21,257 nt of DNA from a virus, in IMG/VR virus record IMGVR_UViG_3300031578_000399, positions 1 through 21,257 of that record. The stretch is one strand, 5' to 3'. The notes beneath the pieces were generated by a model that worked only from the letters and a program-made list of their open reading frames with translations, did not search any database and had not been told where the DNA came from. Of the stretch, positions 15,993-21,257 are shown in pieces; the stretch's first letter is position 1, and the number at the start of each line of letters is the position of its first letter. The position numbers and the translations under genes were made by a program.

Positions 15993-16249
15993 TTTAATCT
16001 CCTTAAGCTTTTAAGTGTTTTATTAAGCTCGGTTTCTAATTTTCTGCGACCAGAAGATATATCTTTTAACAAATTCTCTATATTAGAATTTTCTTGTTCT
16101 AATTTCTTTTTAATGTCGTCTTCTAATTGTCTATCTATTGGTATTAATTTAACAAGATATTCCTTACAATTTTTACACTCAGCCTGTGATTTATAAAGAC
16201 TTTTAATTTCGCCATCATCATCAAATTCTATAAAATATTTAAATAACAC
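15989..16249 (-). CDS. Small CxxC / coiled-coil protein, unknown
   Basis: An 86-residue protein with a GTG start that overlaps the stop of the preceding gene by one base; GAGG lies about 7 bases upstream. The N-terminal 40 residues include Cys25-x-x-Cys28 (AECKNCKEYLVKLIP); the remainder is a charged amphipathic helix likely to form a coiled coil. No family recognised. Its overlaps with the DIP1984 gene and the kinase gene suggest co-expression. Confidence 0.6.
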   Translation of the reverse strand: MLFKYFIEFDDDGEIKSLYKSQAECKNCKEYLVKLIPIDRQLEDDIKKKLEQENSNIENLLKDISSGRRKLETELNKTLKSLRRLK

Positions 16250-16701
16250 TATTTAACCTCTGTATTCCAAATTTTAGTTTGTATTTTAATATTAAGTGTT
16301 TTTATATCAATCTTTAGCATTTCGATCATTTTTTCAATATAATCAATATCAATACAAACAAATTTATCTGGTTTTTCTTTTCTGATCTCATTTAAAAAAC
16401 CAATAAAACATTCTAACTTATTGTCCATTACTTCTTTTATAATCATAGCGTCTTTTAAACTGATCTCAGTTTCATTTATAAATACAGTTGATAAGGCCTG
16501 AGCTCTACCTATCATTATATCAAGCTGCTGATATTTTAAATATAAATTTTCAAGCTTTTTAAACAAGCCCTTCAACTTCTCTTTATTTACTTTTTCATCA
16601 CTTTGATCATACGCAACCAGTAAGTCTTTAATAGTATTAGATAAACTTTTTATTGATTCTACAATATAATCTTTTTCAATCAGCCCTTCAGCTAATAGCA
16701 T
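16249..16701 (-). CDS. DIP1984-family (septicolysin-like) protein
   Basis: A 150-residue all-helical protein. Start (MLLAEGLIEKDYIVESIKSL), middle (a YQQLDIMIGRAQ region followed by a conserved-looking SLKDAMIIKEVMDNKLE helix) and end (MLKIDIKTLNIKIQTKIWNTEVK) match, from memory, the DIP1984 family, whose members begin with L-A-E-A-L and end with I-Q-x-x-N-W-T-T-E. The family includes a protein reported as septicolysin from streptococci, but its molecular role is unclear. Length fits. The gene overlaps the next by one base. A phage copy is unusual; host-modifying or structural roles are both possible. Confidence 0.7.
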   Translation of the reverse strand: MLLAEGLIEKDYIVESIKSLSNTIKDLLVAYDQSDEKVNKEKLKGLFKKLENLYLKYQQLDIMIGRAQALSTVFINETEISLKDAMIIKEVMDNKLECFIGFLNEIRKEKPDKFVCIDIDYIEKMIEMLKIDIKTLNIKIQTKIWNTEVK

Positions 16702-16713
16702 AAAAATCTCCCT

Positions 16714-16938
16714 TTATTCAGGAATCACCGCTTGAGCTTGGACACCCTTGTCTGTTTCTGTCAATACAAAGGATACTTTTTGGCCAGCTTTCAAAGTCTT
16801 ATAGCCTTCCATCTCAATATATGAATAATGAACAAAATATTCATCCTTATCATTACCATCCTGAACTACAAAACCATACCCTCTTTCTGCATTAAACCAT
16901 TTAACTGATCCACTAATACGATCTTCTTCTTCTAACAT
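16714..16938 (-). CDS. Cold-shock-domain protein
   Basis: A 74-residue CspA-type protein. The cold-shock domain spans nearly the whole length: SVKWFNAERGYGFV (RNP1, residues 11-24) and YFVHYS (RNP2, residues 34-39), then the standard C-terminal strands with AGQKVSFVL and QAQAVIP. It binds single-stranded RNA or DNA and melts mRNA structure. A short extension (MLEEEDR) precedes the domain. The start has AAAAGGAGG upstream. A phage-borne copy could help translate structured late messages or act in transcription antitermination, as host Csp proteins can. Confidence 0.93.
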   Translation of the reverse strand: MLEEEDRISGSVKWFNAERGYGFVVQDGNDKDEYFVHYSYIEMEGYKTLKAGQKVSFVLTETDKGVQAQAVIPE

Positions 16939-16955
16939 AATACAAATTCCTCCTT

Positions 16956-17447
16956 TTAATTATATAAACTTTTTAAGTAATCCAATGTGACTACAGAATA
17001 ACTATGGTCCTTGTCCTTTAATTTAAGTTTCTTATCATTATATCCTTCCACATAGCCGACATGAACCCACCCATCTGGGAAATACTCAGCTATTAATTCT
17101 CTAAAATCACAATTATAATAAACCCATTCTAATAAAGCCAATAAACTAACACCCTTTTCCCACGGCTCAATATCAGCAGCACATCCAAAACAATGTAAGG
17201 ATGTTTCAGAGCCATTGATTGCTTTATTTAATTCTGGACTTCTATATCCAGATAAAATTGTTATTCTTCCCACAGTATTTACCACTGGCTGTAAAACATT
17301 AGCAGCTAATTTTTCTATATTTTCCCAATACTCTTCTTTTGTTGGAAGATTCTCTATACCTAGCCTAACAGCTATATCAGATTTAACAAAATCTTTATAT
17401 CTAAAACTTTCAGCATTAATAAGTATTCTATCATCTAAATTTCTCAT
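16956..17447 (-). CDS. M15-type peptidase, probable endolysin
   Basis: A 163-residue peptidoglycan peptidase of the M15A group. Zinc ligands are visible: His85 and Asp92 in SLHCFGCAADIEP, and His129 in WVHVGY. The start of the domain (FRYKDFVKSDIAVRLGI) and ITILSGYRSPELNKAI match the family. It probably cuts peptide cross-links of host cell wall at lysis, or is a virion-associated lysin. I use the ATG at 17447 because AAAGGAGAG lies just upstream; an earlier ATG at 17510 has a weaker GAGGG site and would add 21 hydrophobic/basic residues. The candidate holin is about 6 kb downstream. Confidence 0.88.
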   Translation of the reverse strand: MRNLDDRILINAESFRYKDFVKSDIAVRLGIENLPTKEEYWENIEKLAANVLQPVVNTVGRITILSGYRSPELNKAINGSETSLHCFGCAADIEPWEKGVSLLALLEWVYYNCDFRELIAEYFPDGWVHVGYVEGYNDKKLKLKDKDHSYSVVTLDYLKSLYN

Positions 17448-17521
17448 GCAAAGCTCTCCTTTAATTTGACTTTTTTTATTAAAAATTTTATTCAAAAATG
17501 ACAAGCACATAGTATTTTCCC

Positions 17522-17538
17522 TCTATAATCATTATAGA
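17522..17538. promoter_or_regulatory. Perfect AT-rich palindrome upstream of the M15 gene
   Basis: Eight-base arms (TCTATAAT / ATTATAGA) around a central C form a perfect inverted repeat in the gap between the actin-like and M15 genes. Each strand contains TATAAT, a -10-like word. No good -35 is seen at the right spacing. An operator, promoter or short mRNA hairpin are all possible; chance is a real alternative in AT-rich DNA. Confidence 0.35.
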
Positions 17539-17565
17539 ATATTTTTTTCGTTTTGCTAGATATTA

Positions 17566-18561
17566 TTACAATATAGCAGCCATTAATGCACCATGAGCAA
17601 CACAATTCATAGGATCTGAGGCTCTTCTTATTTCTTTAATTTCAAAAGGAAATTTTTTAGTTTGCAATTCTTTGCCAAACTTTTCTGTAAAATTACCAGC
17701 TAATGACAACCCTCCAGATAATATCACAGGCAGTTTACTAAAACGAGGAAGCTGCTTATTTTTAAGCTCATATATAATACTGTCCAATACATAATTAATT
17801 AATATACTATAATACACACTTATCGCCTCTTGTATTTTTCCAACAGGATTTAAAAGATCAATATTACTTTCTTCCTTTTCAATCTGAATCATAGAGGCAT
17901 TCATATCTACAGCTTTTGCAACCGAGCTATCTATCCAATCCCCTCCTTTAGTGAGAGAAAATTGAATTATAGGATCTCCTTCAAAAACTATAGTAGTATT
18001 AATCATACCAGCACCAAATGATAAGCATATCCCAGTTAAATTATCGTTTAATAATTCAGAAAAAGCTATAGCAAATCCTTCATTTATTGGTGCAGAATTA
18101 AACCCCATTTCTTTAAGATAAGCTTTAACCATTTCGGTATGATAAAAAATATCGAAATCATTGTCTATTGGCTCAGCTGGAATAGAAAATATTATATCAG
18201 TATTACCATCCCCTTTGCCAACCAAGCTTTTAATTATAAGCTTAATCATTGGCAACGAGTCTTTTTCTTTAGCTGACAATATTCCCTTACTCATAGGCCG
18301 CCTTGCATTCTCACCTCTTTCATTAGCCATTAGTAAAGCATCCTCACCAACTACAATAAAACCCTCACTATCAATAATAAAGTTAGCTCTACGACTTTCT
18401 AAAGCTGTTTTAATACTTTTTCTGTTAACATCTGATTTAGGAACTATTTTAAAAAATGCGTCCCTTTGCTTTCTATAAACCACATTTCCTTCTTCGTTCA
18501 TTGTGGCCGCAATTAGCATGTTGGTTCCTATATCTAAACCTATACCATTCTTGGTTTCCAT
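17566..18561 (-). CDS. Actin/MreB-like ATPase
   Basis: A 331-residue protein of the actin/Hsp70 superfamily with intact nucleotide motifs: phosphate-1 GLDIGTN (residues 8-14), a connect-1-like NEGFAIA with Glu161, phosphate-2 CLSFGAGMINTTIVF (179-193), and adenosine PVILSGGLSLAGN (278-290). The end reads RASDPMNCVAHGALMAAIL, as in bacterial actin-like ATPases. Length fits filament-forming actins such as ParM/MreB, not full DnaK. Actin-like filaments in plasmids and a few phages move DNA. The start has AAAGGAGG upstream. The coiled-coil gene directly upstream may be its partner. Chaperone-type ATPase is the alternative. Confidence 0.82.
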   Translation of the reverse strand: METKNGIGLDIGTNMLIAATMNEEGNVVYRKQRDAFFKIVPKSDVNRKSIKTALESRRANFIIDSEGFIVVGEDALLMANERGENARRPMSKGILSAKEKDSLPMIKLIIKSLVGKGDGNTDIIFSIPAEPIDNDFDIFYHTEMVKAYLKEMGFNSAPINEGFAIAFSELLNDNLTGICLSFGAGMINTTIVFEGDPIIQFSLTKGGDWIDSSVAKAVDMNASMIQIEKEESNIDLLNPVGKIQEAISVYYSILINYVLDSIIYELKNKQLPRFSKLPVILSGGLSLAGNFTEKFGKELQTKKFPFEIKEIRRASDPMNCVAHGALMAAIL

Positions 18562-18581
18562 ACACCCTTTTCCTCCTTTAA

Positions 18582-19223
18582 TTATTTATCAACTTTCTTT
18601 ACAGGCTTATTTGAGCCTTTATTTAATATATTTTTTAATTTAGCTAAATCATCAACAACATTTCTATCAGCATTAATTATAAAAGCTTCATCAATATGTG
18701 GATCTAATTCTATACCAGCTCCTTTATCAAGCGGGTCAATAAAAATATCAGCTTTAAGTTCCGGTCTATCTTCGTCGAGAACTGGATATTTCCCAAGCGA
18801 TATTCTATTAGCTATATCATCTATTTTCGCCTTTAATTCTTCTACATTTTGAACATAATTCATAGATAAATTTTTTATAATTTCATCTCTTTCTTCTAAT
18901 TTAATTTTCAAATTATCTATTTTTGATTTTGTTTCATCTGCTTTTTCTTCAAAACTTTGCGGCATTAACAGTTGAGACTCAAGCTCTCTAATTTTAGCTT
19001 CATATTTTTCTTTCTCTTGTTTCCTCGTAAAATCTATAGCCTCGTCTAATTTCTTTTTAACTTCATCAAATGGCAAACCGCTTTCATTTTCTTCCATTAG
19101 TTTTTTTAAATTTCCTAAATTCATTGGAGGTAACTGAAGAACAGCTCGGTCTGTCTTGCCTCTCAAAGGGCTTCTACCAGAATGTTTTTTTGTTAATTGT
19201 TTATTATATACAATTTTTGCCAT
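18582..19223 (-). CDS. Coiled-coil protein, possible partner of the actin-like ATPase
   Basis: A 213-residue protein with no recognised family. The first 30 residues are basic (KKHSGRSPLRGK), which could contact nucleic acid. Residues of about 50-145 form a long charged coiled coil with heptad patterns, and the last 60 residues are an acidic region followed by a lysine-rich tail (NKGSNKPVKKVDK). It starts with AAGGGAT about 7 bases upstream, 15 bases after the ClpP stop, and ends 20 bases before the actin-like start. A basic end plus coiled coil next to an actin-like gene resembles the ParR/ParM arrangement, but there is no sequence evidence of homology. Confidence 0.6.
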   Translation of the reverse strand: MAKIVYNKQLTKKHSGRSPLRGKTDRAVLQLPPMNLGNLKKLMEENESGLPFDEVKKKLDEAIDFTRKQEKEKYEAKIRELESQLLMPQSFEEKADETKSKIDNLKIKLEERDEIIKNLSMNYVQNVEELKAKIDDIANRISLGKYPVLDEDRPELKADIFIDPLDKGAGIELDPHIDEAFIINADRNVVDDLAKLKNILNKGSNKPVKKVDK

Positions 19224-19238
19224 TTTTGTTATCCCTTA

Positions 19239-19838
19239 TTATTTTCTTTCAACAAAAACCTCATCAATAATTCCATATTTCTTTGCTTCTGCAGCTGACA
19301 TGTAATAATCCCTATCCAAATCCTTTTTTATTTCCTTTATTGTATGTCCAGTTGTTTTAGCTATTTCTTTAAGCATAATTTCATTAACCCGTTCAAATTC
19401 CTTTATATGAACTCTCATATCCTGAATAACGCCTTCGGTACCAGAACTTATTTGGTGCATCATTATTTTAGAATTAATTAAAGCATAACGCTTTCCCTTA
19501 GTTCCAGCCGATAAAATAAAAGCAGATGCACTAGCAGCTTCTCCAATACAAACAGTAGAAATATCTGGCTTAATATAATTCATAGCATCATAAATAGCTA
19601 AACAAGAAGTTACTATTCCTCCTGGACTATTTATATAAATAGTAATATCGCGGTTAGGATCCTCTGCTTCTAAAAACAATAATTGTGCTACAACCGAATT
19701 TGCCAAAGTAGAATCAATTACTTCACCAATAAAAATTATCCTGTCCTTTAATAATCTAGAAAATAAATCATAAACTCTTTCCTGGCCAGAACCAGAATTC
19801 TCAATAACGTATGGTATCATAATTCTCTCCTTTTCCAA
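19239..19838 (-). CDS. clpP: ClpP-type serine protease
   Basis: A 199-residue protein matching ClpP along its length. Catalytic triad: Ser103 in GEAASASAF, His128 in MMHQISSG, Asp177 in DRDYYMSAAEA. Oligomer and substrate-groove features include YINSPGGIVTSCLAIYDAM and AGTKGKRYAL. The usual GQAASMGA around the serine is GEAASASA here, a small change. Host ClpP forms tetradecamers fed by ClpX or ClpA. No Clp ATPase is seen nearby, so it may work with host unfoldases or process virion proteins. A separate protease sits in the head block, making this less likely to be the prohead protease. Start: AAAAGGAG upstream. Confidence 0.95.
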   Translation of the reverse strand: MEKERIMIPYVIENSGSGQERVYDLFSRLLKDRIIFIGEVIDSTLANSVVAQLLFLEAEDPNRDITIYINSPGGIVTSCLAIYDAMNYIKPDISTVCIGEAASASAFILSAGTKGKRYALINSKIMMHQISSGTEGVIQDMRVHIKEFERVNEIMLKEIAKTTGHTIKEIKKDLDRDYYMSAAEAKKYGIIDEVFVERK

Positions 19839-19864
19839 TGAGACTTTGATTCAGTATTTTTTTA

Positions 19865-19877
19865 GCGACGAAGTCGC
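19865..19877. repeat. GCGAC-GAA-GTCGC hairpin
   Basis: A 5-base perfect GC-rich stem with a three-base loop, lying just before the ClpP gene in the direction of transcription. Neither strand shows a run of six or more U directly after it, so terminator activity is doubtful. It belongs to the cluster of GC-rich hairpins that follows upstream. Confidence 0.55.
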
Positions 19878-19920
19878 GTTATTTTAAATATTTAGTTATT
19901 TAGCTTTTAGTTATTAATGT

Positions 19921-19987
19921 GGGCGTCTGGCGCCCTACCATAGGGCGTTCTACGCCTTACCCCCCTTGGGCGTATGGCGCCCTACCA
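19921..19987. repeat. Cluster of REP-like GC-rich hairpin repeats
   Basis: Three hairpin units lie in an otherwise very AT-rich gap. Unit A (19921-19940) and unit C (19968-19987) are 20 bases long and differ at one position (GGGCGTCTGG / GGGCGTATGG then CGCCCTACCA). Unit B (19941-19959) is a related stem TAGGGCGT/ACGCCTTA with one wobble. An alternative stem CGCCCTA-CCA-TAGGGCG joins A to B. The winged-helix gene stops at 19957, so its last codons are made of repeat sequence. They resemble mobile REP-type palindromes rather than phage control signals. Confidence 0.75.
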
Positions 19988-20520
19988 CTAAATAAATAGT
20001 TCTGTATTTCTTTTAATTCAGCAGTCAGTTCTTTTACCGATTTAGTAGTTTTTAGTTGCTTATCAAATAATTTAGTGATACGTTCTCTGTCATTTAATCT
20101 CATATTATTAATTCTGTTTACAAAATAATTTTCTTGGCGCTGGATATTACCATCATCAAACCCACTATTAATAAAACCCATAATATAAATGTTAGTATTA
20201 TTTACATCATTCTCATTTTTACTAGCATATTTAACTATATAATCATTATCATCCATGTATTTTAATACTCGTTTTGTTTTATCAATACTGATGTTTGAAT
20301 CACTACTTATTTTACTAATACTAACGCTTGTAGCTAATAGACCAACAGCTTCATATAAATTATAACACTCTTTCCATAATGGAATTTCTGTTCGCCCCCT
20401 AATGATATATGCTTGCAAATAATTCCATATAGTTAGGCTATAAGGATCTTGTAGTGTTTTTAATCGATCTAAAAATTCTTCTTTTGTTATAGTCCAATAA
20501 TAGTCTTTTTCTTTTGTCAT
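19957..20520 (-). CDS. Winged-helix DNA-binding protein, possible replication or regulatory factor
   Basis: A 187-residue protein. Residues of about 20-110 look like a winged-helix domain: a helix at DPYSLTIWNYLQAYII, a recognition-helix-like SISKISSDSNISIDKTKRVLKYMDDNDYIVKY, then a wing, as in phage replisome-organiser and DnaD-like N-domains. The C-terminal part (130-175) is a charged helix. The final residues SGRAPYAQGG are encoded by the adjacent GC-rich repeat, so the natural end may have been replaced. No strong ribosome site is visible before the ATG at 20520. A transcription regulator is the alternative. Confidence 0.6.
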   Translation of the reverse strand: MTKEKDYYWTITKEEFLDRLKTLQDPYSLTIWNYLQAYIIRGRTEIPLWKECYNLYEAVGLLATSVSISKISSDSNISIDKTKRVLKYMDDNDYIVKYASKNENDVNNTNIYIMGFINSGFDDGNIQRQENYFVNRINNMRLNDRERITKLFDKQLKTTKSVKELTAELKEIQNYLFSGRAPYAQGG

Positions 20521-20536
20521 AATATTTTCACTTTTG

Positions 20537-20740
20537 TTATCTTTGTTTCAAAGATCTACTAACAACTTCCGGTTCTTTATATCCTTCTAATTTACCAGAC
20601 GCTTTTAGTCTTTTAATTTCTGCATTAATTGAATCAGCTGTTCTATCAGGAAACATTCTCATTAGTTCTTGTATTGTAGAGTTTTTATAATTTTTAATAA
20701 GAACTTCCCTTTCAGAAAATTTCCAAGCTTTCCTTCTCAT
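20537..20740 (-). CDS. Small Myb/SANT-like DNA-binding protein
   Basis: A 67-residue basic protein with a Myb/SANT-like pattern: W6, then FSEREVLIKNY, STIQELMRMFPDRTADSINAEIKRLKASG, i.e. three helices with the conserved L-x-x-x-F-P-x-R-T turn used by phage and bacterial SANT-type DNA-binding domains. A strong AAAGGAGG lies upstream of the ATG. It is a single-domain protein without nuclease or other module, so a regulator or DNA architectural role is inferred. Confidence 0.68.
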   Translation of the reverse strand: MRRKAWKFSEREVLIKNYKNSTIQELMRMFPDRTADSINAEIKRLKASGKLEGYKEPEVVSRSLKQR

Positions 20741-20751
20741 TGTTTCCTCCT

Positions 20752-21257
20752 TTACTTATCTTTATCCATAAAAGCATCACAAAAACCATATTTATTTCTG
20801 TTTATAATGTAGTCTGGAATGTTCAACTCTTTAGCCATTAAAGTTACTATCTTTTTCCTATTATTATTATCTACTTTATAATATAATTCTATATTAGTCA
20901 TTATATTTATCATATAAGGATCTAGATATGGTAAAAACACTTTAATATTTTTAGATAATTTATTAAGAGGATCTAAATGATCTGAGAATAATCTACTTAA
21001 ATAATATTTATAAATTTCAATAGATCCTTCTAAATGGTCATAATATCCGCACATAAACTCATCAAGACCATCACAACATATAATTTTATCCGTATATTTT
21101 TTAACATTCTCAAATAATTGTCTAACAGCATTATCTCCATCAAATTTATCTTCTTTTGAAAAAGAAGGTGTTACTATAAATTCATGATGAATTGATCTAT
21201 ATAACTTACTACCACTCTTAGCATATTCAATGTCAGGATGGCCTTTCCTAGAAGATA
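20752..21257 (-). CDS. Asparagine-synthetase-like ATP-PPi amidotransferase domain, N-terminus beyond window
   Basis: The frame is open to the right edge, so only the last 167 residues are seen. An internal ATG at 21054 is not the start. The visible part matches the synthetase domain of AsnB: HPDIEYAKSGSKLYRSIHHEF (the Y-A-x-x-x-A ... H-x-E part), then CCDGLDEFMCGYYDH at the G-x-x-D-E-x-x-x-G-Y motif, then VFLPYLDPYMI and ELNIPDYIINRNKYGF. The normal tail after K-x-G-F is missing; it ends 10 residues later. The PP-loop SGGxDS and any glutaminase domain lie outside. These enzymes adenylate a carboxylate and transfer ammonia; the substrate is unknown. Confidence 0.78.
   Translation of the reverse strand, partial: SSRKGHPDIEYAKSGSKLYRSIHHEFIVTPSFSKEDKFDGDNAVRQLFENVKKYTDKIICCDGLDEFMCGYYDHLEGSIEIYKYYLSRLFSDHLDPLNKLSKNIKVFLPYLDPYMINIMTNIELYYKVDNNNRKKIVTLMAKELNIPDYIINRNKYGFCDAFMDKDK

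Noticed and set aside
19865-19877. Intrinsic terminator between the winged-helix and ClpP genes
   Set aside because: The hairpin is followed by A-rich rather than U-rich sequence on the transcribed strand, so it was listed as a repeat only.
19839-19956. tRNA or small RNA gene in the structured gap
   Set aside because: The hairpins do not form a cloverleaf and there is no CCA end or T-loop consensus.
19921-19987. CRISPR array
   Set aside because: Only two near-identical 20-base units, 27 bases apart, with the intervening stretch itself a related hairpin and no further units.

Overview
The window is a piece of a tailed double-stranded DNA bacteriophage (Caudoviricetes) or a close derivative. 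It has a large terminase, portal, capsid maturation protease, scaffold, HK97-fold-like major capsid protein, neck proteins and a repetitive fibre. Genes are packed tightly, mostly with overlaps or gaps under 60 bases. Every credible gene lies on the minus strand, so transcription runs from high to low coordinates. The DNA is AT-rich, roughly one third GC by eye. Almost every gene has a strong AGGAGG-type ribosome binding site, which suggests a low-GC host with strong Shine-Dalgarno use. The host cannot be named from the sequence. No integrase, repressor, tRNA, CRISPR array or attachment site was seen.

Layout in transcription order. (1) 21257-19957: an asparagine-synthetase-like protein cut by the window edge, a Myb/SANT-like small protein and a winged-helix protein. 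(2) 19956-19839: the most structured intergenic region, with GC-rich hairpin repeats that also encode the last residues of the winged-helix protein. (3) 19838-17566: a ClpP protease with an intact triad, a coiled-coil protein and an actin/MreB-like ATPase. (4) 17447-14170: an M15 peptidase (likely endolysin), a cold-shock protein, a DIP1984-family protein, a deoxynucleoside monophosphate kinase, an HD phosphohydrolase and three small unknowns. (5) 14185-12981: a zinc-ribbon protein, a phage-encoded NusG-like factor and an AT-hook/NUMOD3 protein, chained by overlaps. (6) 12972-1: the packaging and virion block, with candidate small terminase, large terminase, holin-like protein, a free-standing HNH homing endonuclease, portal, protease, a small structural protein, scaffold, a decoration-like protein, major capsid protein, a DUF1360 membrane protein, neck proteins and a fibre that runs off the left edge.

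How it may work together (inference): the NusG-like gene sits directly upstream of the head operon and could make the host polymerase processive through it. ClpP, the coiled-coil protein and the actin-like ATPase form a compact cluster that may organise or segregate phage DNA or remodel the host. The kinase and HD protein point to nucleotide-pool control. The asparagine-synthetase-like enzyme would fit a tailoring reaction such as nucleotide or surface modification, but its substrate is unknown. The parts that look least ordinary are the NusG-like factor, the actin/coiled-coil/ClpP cluster, the DIP1984 protein, and a small family of GC-rich hairpins that also recurs just after the capsid gene.
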